DNA from: Cordia subcordata | Taxonomy: Eukaryota > Streptophyta > Magnoliopsida > Boraginales > Cordiaceae | Assembly: GCA_028554755.1 (NCBI GenBank) | Contig: JAPTOF010000007.1 | Location: forward strand, 4,682,001 to 4,746,000 | DNA: 64,000 nucleotides | Direction: 5' to 3' | Shown here: positions 1-10,271 of the stretch, one piece after another | How positions within the stretch are numbered: the stretch's first letter is position 1 | Layout of the letters: every line of letters starts with the position of its first letter | Notes under the pieces: model-generated | Told to the model about the DNA's origin: nothing | The model's database searches: none | The model's input: the letters and a program-made list of their open reading frames with translations, nothing else | Translations under genes and position numbers: made by a program

Positions 1-1396
1 CTTAACCAAACAGAGAACGGATTTCTTTGCTCCTTCCATCACTTTTTCCCTTCCCCTCATTCCTGTCAATCTCAACAAACTGTAAAAGTTAACGGAATCC
101 TCTCTGATTTTAAAAATGATGTAAACTTTCCTCTTTGATTTTAAAATTAGTGCAGATTCTTCTGTATGCTTTGACATAATACACCAAATACATCCCTAGA
201 TGAGGAAAAAAAAAATCTTCTAAATTATGTAAATTACTTATTTTAAATGATTCCTTATTAATCAATATAAATATATTCAATGATAATTGAATGCATATAA
301 GCAAAGAAATGTCATATATATTTTTTTATTTTAACTCTAGAAAGGTGTATTTGCACCTTGTTTAAAATTAGAAGACGGAATCTGCATCATTTTTAAAATT
401 AGACGAGAAAATTTGTACCAATTTATTTGAGTTTTTTTTGCTATTGATAAATTAAAATATATTATAGATGCTTGTTTTACATTTTCCGCTTACTCTAACA
501 TTTAAAACTAACGACAGAGGCCAAAGTGTAATGTTTTGAAACCACAAAGGGATCCGAGATTTCATGCAACTTTCACAAAACTCAAAAAGTAAAATGCATT
601 TTACTCTATTTATTATGATACCTCTACATGCATATTTATGTAATTTAGAACCAATAAAGTTAATCTAAATACTTATTGTAATAATAATATACTTTTTTAA
701 TAGAAAAAGTCAATTCAAACAAGTCTTAATACAAATTTATCTCTTTTATATAACGGCTAATGCTTCCAACCTCGCACTTTACCTTCAAATCTGTCTTAGG
801 TTACAAGGACTTGTTTGGTTAGTTATTATTAACATATGGAACTTTTGGATTTGACAAGGTAAAGTAATAAAAGCGTCTACCATCAAACTGATGGAAATGG
901 ACTTACTATTGGATGTAATTTCTAAACCTCTCATAAAAAGGAATTAACTTCTAATAAGGTAAATTCTAATTCATTCAATGGGCGAACTAGTGCGATTATG
1001 CTTTCGGCTGTGCACGGCTTTTATTTATTTATGTCAAACATCAAATATAGTTATTCACTTATTTAAAGTTCTATTTATTTATTTAAGTTTATTTACTTTT
1101 AATTTTTATTTTTAATTTCTAACTTTTAATTTTAAATTTTTTATTTTTAATTCTCTAATTTTAATTTTTAAATATTTTTACTTTTTATTTTCTAACTTTT
1201 ATTTTTAAATTTTTAAAATTTTAATTTTAGCTTTTTAGCTTTATTTTAACTTGTAAATTTTTATTTTTTAATTATTAAATTTATTTTTATTTAATACATG
1301 ATGTATACTATGTAACCATTAATGTGTTATAATGACTTAAAAATTAAAAAAAAAATAATATATACTGTGTAAGCATTGATGTGATACTCTAATTAC

Positions 1397-1427
<31 letters not shown>

Positions 1428-1483
1428 AGAGAGACAGACAAGCACTCTCACACATACAGAGATTAGGAATGAAATGACATTCT
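1..1483. other. AT-rich intergenic DNA, no gene seen
   Basis: No coding family is recognisable. Positions about 85-425 look like a decayed foldback element: a stretch around 100-170 with motifs such as AAAATGATG and GTGCAGATTC reappears in reverse complement around 370-410. From about 1030 to 1290 the sequence is almost pure T/A low-complexity DNA built on TTTATTT and AATTTTTA words. A TA dinucleotide repeat occupies about 1398-1423. Short reading frames here have no family features and I treat them as chance. Confidence 0.6.
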
Positions 1484-1486
1484 TTA

Positions 1487-2105
1487 CTGTATTCTAAATT
1501 CCACTATTGGTATGATGTCATGCAGTAAGGAATCACATTCTATGAATATATTTTTGTTAGGTGAAAGTAAACTTAGATTAACAATAAAAAAATTACAAAA
1601 AGTTACTAAATAACTAAGAGTTAGGAAACAAAATACAGTTGAGAGCATACGGAATATCACTAATCCAATCCAAGGAAGGGCTCCACTACAACAAGATCTA
1701 ACAATCCAATCTGCAAGTTGGTTACAAAAATGACTCGTAAAATGAACCTCACAAAGTAGAGGAGACTGAGGCACATAAATACTTAATGTCCTCGACAATA
1801 GTCTGGATGGTCTAATTAGCTTCAACACTCGATTTTTTTAAAGCACTAACCATAATCTTAGCATCACTTTTGATCACATACTGCAAGTTTCCGGAGCGCT
1901 TTGCCATGAACCGTTCATAGAGAACTACTCATGCTTCAGCAAGAAGAGTTGACGAACACTTTGTTTTTCATGAATATTGATCAAGAAGTTACCATGTATG
2001 TCCCTAAAGATGATAGCCTTAACTGCGACACTAGTTTGAGAGTTAAAAGTAGCATCACAATTAAATTTCACACAATTCAAACCTAGGGACTGTCATTGTG
2101 TTACC
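1487..2105 (-). pseudogene. LINE RNase H domain remnant
   Basis: Read on the minus strand, the segment from about 2100 downwards gives KFNCDATFNSQ followed by AIIFRDIHGNFL. This is the start of the plant L1-type RNase H domain, in which an Asp in the first strand is followed by an RD..G turn. Further on, FTSHFCNQLADWIVR corresponds to the C-terminal part of the same domain (the asparagine and ALAD-like region). Stops and a frame change separate the two parts. I read it as the 3' coding end of an old L1-type retrotransposon on the minus strand, with no intact ORF and no visible 3' tail. Confidence 0.6.
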
Positions 2106-2139
2106 ATAGGCGATTGATGATCATAAGTGGCACTACTGT

Positions 2140-2640
2140 TCGTTGTTGGATTATAGGGATGGACAGACCATTCGAATTAGAGAAGATCGCTGGCTCGACT
2201 CTTATATTGACTTCTGCTTTAATAATTCCCCTAACATCTCTTAGGTTTTTCACCTGATGTAGAATAGCAAGGCTTGGAAAATTAAGCTTTTAAACCAAAT
2301 GTTCCCGCAAGCAATCAAGGATGATATCTTGGTTATTGACATTCCTTTCTCGAACCAAAACGACAAAATCATCTGGACATTCATGAAAAATGGAGGGTAT
2401 TCTTGTAGGAATAGGTACCATTGTTTAAAAACGAGGGTAATCAGATTGCTTTGTCAAATATGAACCATGGGACAAGCTCCTTTCACGTGACAAATCCAGT
2501 TATTTGGAACATCATTTTGGAATTCAAACTTTGCAAGCAAAACAAGATCTTTTTGTGGAAAACAGTTCAAAATGCTCTATCCACAGAAAATAATAAATTA
2601 TCTTGTGGGTGGTTAGATTCTCCAATAGTAGGAAGATTGT
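2140..2640 (+). pseudogene. LINE zf-RVT region remnant
   Basis: On the plus strand, translation gives DGQTIRIREDRWLDS, then KIIWTFMKNGGYSCRNRY, then VIWNIILEFKLCKQNKIFLW. This succession (a W.D.W block, an IIW...G.YS block, then W...W....P.K..FLW) is the classic linker and zf-RVT region between reverse transcriptase and RNase H in plant L1-type LINEs. Several stops interrupt it. It is adjacent to, but on the opposite strand from, the RNase H fragment at 1487-2105, so the two fragments are not a simple truncated copy. Confidence 0.6.
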
Positions 2641-2649
2641 CCCTGCAGA

Positions 2650-3110
2650 AAGAAAAACTAGTAAGCAGTGAGTGGTGTAAATGCCACTTGATTCTTATCC
2701 TCATAAATTTGCCAATACTTAATCTTTCATGTTCTTGAAAGTCAATATCTTCAATCTCTCCAAGGTGCTTTGCAATATGCTTTTCGTTGTCTATTGTGAT
2801 ATAATCTCGTGGCAAGTTGTACACCTGAATCAAAAGAATGTAAAATCCAAGTTCATTTTTGCTAAAATAAGACTTGGTCACCATCGTTGAATAAGCAAAT
2901 GACACATATCCACCGCCTATGGTTGAATTTCCATATTTAGCGTATTCATCCTGGTCATAGAAGTTGAGAATCAAAGTATTTGGTGCCACCTCCATGGCCT
3001 AAATCTTATTCCTTTTGCCAACATTTTTCATGATGATACTAGCCGTCACTGCCATATTGAAACTTCTTTTGGCCAAGATTTCCCATGAGTTTTCGGCTAG
3101 CTACATTTTT
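2650..3110 (-). pseudogene. LINE ORF1-like DUF4283 remnant
   Basis: Minus-strand translation contains ILAKRSFNMAVTASIIMKNV, NTLILNFYDQDEYAKYG and FYILLIQVYNLPRDYITID followed by FMRIRIKW. The order K.FN, then N.FLF.F, then FW..V.NLP, then FMRI.I is that of the DUF4283 domain in plant LINE ORF1 (gag-like) proteins. One frame break occurs near 3000, where an in-frame stop precedes a methionine. An open stretch of 142 codons survives at 2567-2995, but its C-terminal part runs antisense through the neighbouring zf-RVT fragment, so it is not an intact gene. Confidence 0.5.
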
Positions 3111-4297
3111 CTTCTTCATCAGGCTTAATAGATGTATAATTAATGTCTGCATGTGTAGCTTCAAAGAGTTTTCAAAGATCATTTATTTGTTTTTGGAAGT
3201 CCATTTAAGAGGGTAGTTAGGTATGGTTTATGGTGGTTTTGACAGTGTTAGAATGCAAGGGAAATGTTGAAAATAGATTGTAAAGCCACAGAGAAAGGAT
3301 CCCACTAATCAACAGAGGGGATAGTTCTAGTGGGATAACGACAATAAGTTTGATGTAGGCAACTTATCGAACTACTTTTGTTGGAATATTTCTCTTTAAA
3401 GTAGGCTATAGTTATTTTTTTTTTTTTTTGGTTTTATACATGATAGGATCTAATACCATGTGAAGAATTACTAGGGTTCCATCCTACAAACTAATTGGTC
3501 ACTATGAGGAGTAGCCCCAAAATGAGAGGGAAATGTATTTTCTAGCACCTCTTACATGTGACTTGGAACCAAAAAAATAAGTCAAGAGCTCAAGTGAACC
3601 AAAAAACCAAGAACAGATACTCAAATGAGCCAAAAAATCAAGAATAAAAGCTCAAATGAGCTAAAGAACCAAGAACAGATGCTCAAACGAGTTAAAGAGC
3701 AAAAATGGTTCATATGTATACAACATAAGCAACTGGATCGAGACCCAGCTCTAATACCATGTGAAGAATCACAGCATAAATTAGTTGATAGTTATTTCTT
3801 CAAATAATGGCTCAAATAGGTACGTATATGATCTTTATATTGTGCTTATACTTTTCTCTAGAGGGAATTCAAAAAAGGGTTGGTGGAAAGCATTCCATTG
3901 ATATGGGAATAGCCATTATCGACAAACTACATGGCAATGTCCCGTTCTCATGTTCATAGAAATGAAATCCTTTGACAAATGACTAAAATATTCATTCAAA
4001 AATTAATATATAAAATTAGCCTTTCATATAAATGATCTTAGACAAACCCTATTATTGTTGTGGTTGTTGTTATTGTTGTTATTATTATTATCAATATTAC
4101 AATAATATGTACATGATAACACAAGGTTACTCATATCATTTTATATAAATTATTGGGTTTGGAATTAATATTTTTATTTCTACCATCATTCTTAAAGAAT
4201 AGCAATTAATTATTACATTGATTGAATTTTCAGTTTCATTCGATTTCTGTCTAACTTCATTCTACCACACCAATCACACAACTTGATGTATAAATTA
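3111..4297. other. Intergenic DNA with a short minisatellite
   Basis: No gene is visible. Positions about 3585-3705 hold roughly four degenerate copies of a unit near 31 bp built on GCTCAAATGAGC followed by AAAGAACCAAGAA. The phrase CTAATACCATGTGAAGAAT occurs at about 3450 and again at about 3752, in the same orientation, as if a larger segment had been duplicated. Around 4055-4095 there is a TTG/TTA trinucleotide repeat. Confidence 0.5.
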
Positions 4298-4300
4298 TTA

Positions 4301-4677
4301 GAGGATGTTTAGCTTTGCTTTCTCTAAGCTGCTTATAAGCAATTAATGCTTATATAGTTTTTGATGCTTATAAGCAAATTACAATTAAGTAGATAAGTGC
4401 CTGGATAAAATGTACTTATAAGCTATTGACATGTTTAGTAAATATATACTTATAAATAACAGTATTTGTTAAAATGACTAATAAGAGGTGTAAATGTAAT
4501 TTTATTTTGTCAAATTTCATGGCTTATAAGCAACTGAAAATAGTTGAGAGAATAATTTTTTTTTGTTACTTATAAGCCCACTTTACCCACTTATAAGCAC
4601 AATTTGTCAAACAGTCAAATTTTATTTTTTGCTTATAAGTAGGTTTGACTAGCTTATAAGCACTTCCAAACACCCTC
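4301..4677. mobile_element. Tourist-like MITE, copy 1
   Basis: The element begins GAGGATGTTTAGCTTTGCTT and ends CTTCCAAACACCCTC, which are imperfect inverted repeats. It is flanked by TTA at 4298-4300 and 4678-4680. The interior is rich in the word GCTTATAAGC and has no coding potential. TTA target duplications and terminal repeats of this type indicate a non-autonomous PIF/Harbinger (Tourist) element. A relative lies at about 59676-60082. Confidence 0.7.
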
Positions 4678-4680
4678 TTA

Positions 4681-5104
4681 GAAGGTGTTCGACTTTGCTT
4701 TTTTTAAGCTGCTTATAAGCAATTGATTCTTATAAGTAGCTTTTGATGCTTATAAGCAAATAACAAATACATACAAAAGTGTTTGGACAAAATGTGCTTA
4801 TAAATTGTTGATATATTTGGTAATATATACTTGTAAGCGGCAATATTTGTTAAATAACTAAAATAGACATTTTATTAATTAATGAATATTTATTTTTATA
4901 TTTTTAAGGGGTAATAAATATGATTTTATTTAGTGTACTCTTATGGCTTATGAGCAGTTAAAAAAATTTGGGAATGGTATTTTTTTGGCTGCTCACAAGC
5001 CAACTTTACCTGCTTATAAGCTGAATTTACCAAACACATAAATCTTTTTTTTTTTTAACTTCTAAGCAAGTTTGACTAACTTATAAACACTCCCAAATAC
5101 TGTC
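4681..5104. mobile_element. Tourist-like MITE, copy 2
   Basis: It starts GAAGGTGTTCGACTTTGC immediately after the TTA at 4678-4680 and ends ACTCCCAAATACTGTC before TTA at 5105-5107. The interior matches copy 1 in order and orientation, including the AAGCTGCTTATAAGC block. The two copies are therefore head to tail and share one TTA between them. It is more diverged at its ends than copy 1. Confidence 0.65.
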
Positions 5105-5321
5105 TTAATATAGTATAGATATAAAAGAAGTATGTATGTATATGTTTATATATATATATATATGTATATGTATATATGTATGGGTGAGTATATGTAAAAG
5201 GAAATAAATTTATTTTCTACCCACATAAATTTTTTTATCTTTTGATTTTAGAAACTATTTTTCAAAGTTAATGTATAAAACCAAAAAAATGAGAACACCT
5301 ATGAACAAGCCCTTGTGGGAA

Positions 5322-5392
5322 CAAAACAACTAAAATATATTGTTATTTTTCATCATATTAAAAACATTTTTCTCAAACATCAAAACAACTAA
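5322..5392. repeat. Tandem repeat that hosts the Harbinger insertion
   Basis: A unit of about 59 bp starts CAAAACAACTAAAATATATT at 5322 and runs to about 5380. A second unit starts CAAAACAACTAA at 5381 and is interrupted at 5392 by the Harbinger element. It continues after the element at 9955 with AAATATATTGTTATTTTTC and AAAAACAT-like words to about 10000. The insertion therefore happened inside the second copy of an existing tandem duplication. Confidence 0.75.
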
Positions 5393-6862
5393 GGGCTCGT
5401 TTGGTAATGCTTTTGCTGCTTGTTTTCTGTTTCTGTTGAGCATTTTTTTTAAAACAAGTGCAAAAAATATGTTTGTTTTCATTTTGCGTTTTTAAGGAAA
5501 ACAAAAACAAGCAACAGACTTTGAGAAACTCGAATATACAAGAAAAAGTGGTTTCTCTTTGTTGACAAAACGCGTTTCTGGAATAGCGGTGCTGTGGTTG
5601 CTCTCATTTTAATGAGGTTGAGAGTTTGACTCTCTCTACTCACATTTTTTTCCCTCTCTTTTAAGCCTTTTAGATAGAATAAGAAACAAACACTAACGAT
5701 AAAAATTTCTCTCTAGTAGCAGCTGTACCCTTTTCTCTCTCCCTTGCTGCTCCAACACTCCTCTTCAGATCCCATCATTAGGTATGTAATTATCTCTTCT
5801 TCTTTCCATGCTATTATCACTATAGTATCTCTTTTTTTGGTAAAATATGTGCTTTCAATTTTTTTTTGGGTTTGAGTTTGCAAATTTCAACTTTTTTGGA
5901 TTTAAGGCTACTACATGAATGAAAAATATATGCGTTTTGTGGTGTCAAAGAGATGAAATTTTGTTTTTATTTTTAGTCTTGGATAGATTTTTGGTCTACT
6001 TTATGATAATTATTTATTATTTATGCTACATGAATATATCATTCTAGTTTTCATTACTCTGCAAGAGCAAAAACAAGGTGATGAAAAAGCCAATAAAGAG
6101 CTGTTAAAAGTTAGATGTGTGAAGTCTCTGTGTGTGTGTTTAGATGATTTCAAACACAACTAGCTTCTTTAACTAAAATGTTTGTGCACTATGCAACTCA
6201 TACATCACATTATAATAATACTATAGCTCGTGCTTGCCATATCATGTGTGTCTGCCACTTGATCAGCAAAGTAGAGAAAAAAAAACAGTATAAATACATA
6301 AAGCAAAAAGAAAAGGAAAAAAAAAGGCTAAATTAGACCCAAAACGCTTGATAAATTCAAACGGTGGTGGCAAAAGAAAATTCCCTTTAGTCATGCATTT
6401 ATTTAGACAAAAATTGTCTTTAGCTTGACCAAAAGAAAAAGAAAAAAGAAAAAAAGAAAAAAGAAAGATTGTCTTTAGATTTTTCCATACATTATTACAA
6501 CAATCTAATATGTAAAAAGTATTTATGTAATGTTGACTGTTAAGCACTAGTGGTTATAATAATATAGGAAAAAGCAATTTATCAGAAAATTCTTGTTGGC
6601 GCCAGACGGGGTTAACAAACTTGATGTACAATATAAAATATGGAAAGAGTACAAGAGTTTGGGATTTGCTTGGGTACAGAGACAAAGAATACATGCTTGT
6701 ACTGTGATTTTTTGTTTTGCTATAAAATAATTAACAGGGGATCTAAAATGGGACTTTCTTTTTAATTTCTTTACATTCTTTCAATGTCTTTTACTTGGTG
6801 TATCTCAGGTAATCTTGTCTTGTCTTTCTTTTTTTTTTTTAATTAGTTTGTTTTTGTTTAAG

Positions 6863-7875
6863 ATAGATAATTCTCAAAATGATGGCAATGATTGTGTGGA
6901 GATTGATGGGAAGGATATGTGGAATGATGCAATGGAAGAGTATTTGATTAGTTTGATGGTTAAGGAGGTGAAAAAAGGTAGTAGGACCACAACTACTTTT
7001 TCGAAGAAGGGGTGAAAAACAATCAAAGAAGCACTCAAGGCTAAATAAAGAATACTCTGCCAATCAATTGAAAAACAAATATAATAATTTGAGGAGTAGA
7101 CAAAGAAATTTCAAAGCTTTGATTAAGGAGAATGGAATAGGTTACAATGCAATAACAGGAGAAGTCATTACAAGCGATGAAATTTAGGATAACTTGACCA
7201 AGGTAATATCTCTTTTCATTTGTTTTCTTGGTATCATTTATATGCATAAATTGTAAAGACTAACTAGTGTTCTATACACATTGGTAGGTATATAAGTTGG
7301 CAAAAAGGTTTAGAAGGACGGGGTGTCTAGAGTATAATGACTTATCCTTCATTTTTAGAGATACACAAGCAACAGGCATTAATGCTCATCCCTCCACTAA
7401 ATCACCTTCAGTTAGTAAAGATGAATGTGATAGTGTTTCTAATAAAGAAAAAGTAGATCTTAGTGCTGATGATATCATTTTAACGGGTCCTAATGCTAGT
7501 AATTCTCAGCCTAGCGCATCACAAAAGAATGAACCTCATGCAATTTCCATGAGAAAGAAGAAAATGACTTACTCTAGCATGTAAGAAAAGGATTTAGCCA
7601 CTATTGGTGAGGAGACTAAGAGGAAGAATGACTTGCTTGAACAAAAGTTAGCCTTATCATCGTCATCCGTGGGAGATAGTGGGGTTGAGGCGACTTCTTC
7701 TGCTGGTAATGAAGTCACCACAATGAAGGAATGCTTGAAGGCTTTAAATGCATTAGGCATCGAAGGTCTTATGTATGGAAAAGCTGTGAAAGCTTAGCAT
7801 GATTCTAGTCTTTATCGAGAGATCTTTTTGGATATGCCAGATCATAGAAAGAGAGATTGGGTGCTTTCCTTATGA
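6863..7875 (+). pseudogene. Harbinger ORF1 Myb/SANT-like protein, decayed
   Basis: The first part reads MWNDAMEEYLISLMVKEVKK and TFSKKG, the start of the Myb/SANT-like trihelix domain that PIF/Harbinger ORF1 proteins use to bind element ends. An in-frame stop replaces the Trp expected after TFSKKG (7013), and a frameshift follows near 7045. The second half resumes with NKYNNLRSRQRNFKALI and NAITGEVITSDEI, with another stop where Trp is expected before DNL. An intron is probable at about 7203-7287, after which VYKLAKRFRRTGCLEYNDL continues. A Ser-rich middle leads to MKECLKALNALGIEGLMYGK and, past one more stop, SLYREIFLDMPDHRKRDWV. The probable initiation codon is ATA at 6863, where ATG is expected. 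Confidence 0.75.
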
Positions 7876-8103
7876 CTTTTTATGTTGATTTTAGGCACTT
7901 GGTTGTATTTGGTGTGTTAGTTTAAGCACTTTGTGTTATTTTATGACTTGTTATGTTGTATTTTATGCACTTGGTTATATTTGGTGTTTCTGTGACTTGT
8001 AATATTTCTTTAAGCACTTGGATGTATTTGTTATTTGACTTGTTATGTTAGTATTGTTCATTAGGTGTCTTTATAAGTTAATAATATTATTTCTATGTTC
8101 TAG

Positions 8104-9478
8104 ACATGTGGATGACTTATCAGATTTTGACTCCGATTCCGAAGATGAGATGTATGTTTTCATTACTTTGGCATTAATGGAGTATGATAGTTTATATTTG
8201 GAAAAAGAACCATGTCGAACTTCTACTTAGGTGGACATGAGTAGGTGCAGGAACTTATTCATGGGAATCCTACAAAGATTTACGAATCATTTTGAATGGA
8301 TAAGGATACTTTTAGTTTACTTTGTTCAGAGCTAAAGGAATTTGGAGGTTTGAAGTCTATTAGAAAGCTTATTGTAGAAGAATAAGTTACTATTTTTGTA
8401 ATGACAGTTCGCCGCATAAACTTGACTAGTGATAATGTCGAGCGCTTTCAACACTCTACATATACTATTTCAAAGTATTTTCACAAAGTGTTGAGAGCAA
8501 TAAATCGTCTCACAAAAAGGGTCATCACTCTACCATCAATGGATGCCATTCCTCCAGAGTTAGAACGTAATCCAAAATATCACCCATATTTCAAGGTATC
8601 TATTAATTGATATTTCATTACTTTTTGTATTTTGAAATCTTTATTTTAAATTTATGTCTCATTTTCAATGCTAGGATTGTGTGGGGGCTATAGATGGAAC
8701 ACATCTTAGTGCTTCCATTCCAACCGATCAGCAAATTCCTTATTGAGGAAAAAATATTGATCCAACATGGAATATGATGTGTGTGTGCTCTTTTAATATG
8801 TGTTTTACCTTTGTGATGACTGGGTGGGAAGGTATGACAAATGATTCAAGAGTTCTTCTAGAAACTGTGCATGACGAGAACAACAAGTTTCCGATGCCTC
8901 CTATAGGTATAAAAAATTCAAGATTTGACTCTTTCTAATACATGAGAATATATTATCTATATATTTTAATGTGTATTATAGGAAAATATTATCTTGTTCA
9001 TTTTGGCTATACGAACATGCCTGGATTTCTTTCACCATGTCGGAGGGATAGATATCATTTGAAGGATTTTAGGACATGTGGCAAGCTGAGATATCTAGAA
9101 GAGCTATTCAATCATAGGCATTCTTCTTTAAGGAACGTCATTGAACGTTGCTTTGGCGTCTTAAAAGCTAGATTTCCTATACTTAAACAAATACCAAGAT
9201 ATCCTTTGAAGACTCAAAAATATGTTGCCATGGCTTGTTGTGTTCTACACAACTTTATAAGGAAAAATGCACCAAGAGATCAATTGTTTGTAGAGTATAA
9301 AGAAGAGGTGATAATTGAGGAACGTGAAAATGAGAATGCAACAAACAGAGTTTAATATGATGTTACTCTAGCTCAACGACGTTACATGGATTCCAAGAGA
9401 ACTTAGATTGCAAAAAAGTTGTGGGAAGATTATAAGCTTGAACATAATATGCCAAGTATGGTAGTTGAGGAAATTTGA
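8104..9478 (+). pseudogene. PIF/Harbinger DDE transposase, decayed
   Basis: The catalytic core is recognisable in three exons. The first Asp is in GAIDGTHLSAS after an intron at about 8597-8674. A second intron lies at about 8906-8980. The final Glu is in SLRNVIERCFGVLKARF (codon 9143-9145). The family signature is DD47E. Counting back 47 residues from that Glu lands on LVHFGYTNMPGFL, where the second catalytic Asp is replaced by His (codon 8999-9001). Other lesions are stops at SF*MDKDTF, VEE*VTIF and QIPY*GKN, consistent with Arg or Gln codons turned into stops. The conserved tail KTQKYVAMACCVLHNFIRK is intact. It should encode no functional enzyme. Confidence 0.85.
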
Positions 9479-9954
9479 TGTAGTATCCACTAGTTTTAGT
9501 ATTTTTTTTTTAGTACCTAACTTTTATGGTGTATTTGACTACTATTTATGATGCTAGTTGTTTTTGATGTCTTGTGAAATTGTAGAACTTGTTATTTCAA
9601 CCAAATTCTACAATTAGTGAATGTGCATTTTTATTTTAGTAACTAAATTTTTTTTATAATATAATTGCCGTATTAAAATTTTTATAAAAATGTCGCACAA
9701 AAATTGTCCATTTTCATTATTCTTTTACAAATGTGCTTCATTTAATAAAAAAAATATCAAAAGAGAAATGAAAGGAAAAAACAGTTTGTAAACTATATGG
9801 GTTACCAAACAGGTTTTTTGTTTTTGTTTACAGATTCTGGAATTTAACCAAACATGTTTATAATTTTTGTTTTTAATTAATATTGACAGTTTTTTATTTA
9901 TGATTTTAGTTTTTATTTATCAAAATTTTGACAGCATTACCAAACAAGCCCTAA

Positions 9955-10271
9955 AAATATATTGTTATTTTTCATCATATAAAAAACATATTTCTTAAAA
10001 TAATTTTAAGAAACAATCGCAATAAAAACAAGTCAATCTAAACGGGTCATAACAATAATGCTCTTGGCCCGAAGATCTTAGACTAGCCCGACCCGATGAA
10101 ATTGGACTATCCGCTCCCTCTCCACTTAGCTTGAGCGAAGGGAAAACTCAAAAAAGACTTCTTTACTTTCTTATTAAAAAAATATACAAAACTAATCAGA
10201 GGCATTTTCAGTGTTCTTCACTTCATCGCATCGTTCTTCTCGAAGCTCTGATCAAATCAAAACCTAAAACA
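9955..10271. promoter_or_regulatory. Upstream region and 5' leader of PBG1
   Basis: The first part (to about 10000) is the displaced half of the tandem repeat described at 5322. From about 10060 the sequence becomes less AT-rich (GGCCCGAAG, CCCGACCCG), followed by CT-rich leader-like DNA up to the ATG at 10272. No convincing TATA box could be placed, so the transcription start is unknown. Confidence 0.4.

Larger units (their letters stand above)
5393..9951 (+). mobile_element. PIF/Harbinger DNA transposon, full length but defective
   Basis: The 4559-bp element starts GGGCTCGTTTGGTAATGCTT and ends AGCATTACCAAACAAGCCC, nearly perfect terminal inverted repeats. TAA flanks it on both sides (5390-5392 and 9952-9954), the 3-bp duplication expected of PIF/Harbinger. 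Inside are the two genes characteristic of the superfamily, both on +: a Myb/SANT-like protein relic and a DDE transposase relic. Both carry stops, so the copy cannot move by itself. The first bases of its ends match those of the short MITEs at 49121, 55935 and 60300. Confidence 0.9.

Noticed and set aside
3585..3705. A CRISPR-like array
   Set aside because: The units are contiguous, degenerate and without unique spacers, and the sequence is a plant genome. It is a minisatellite.
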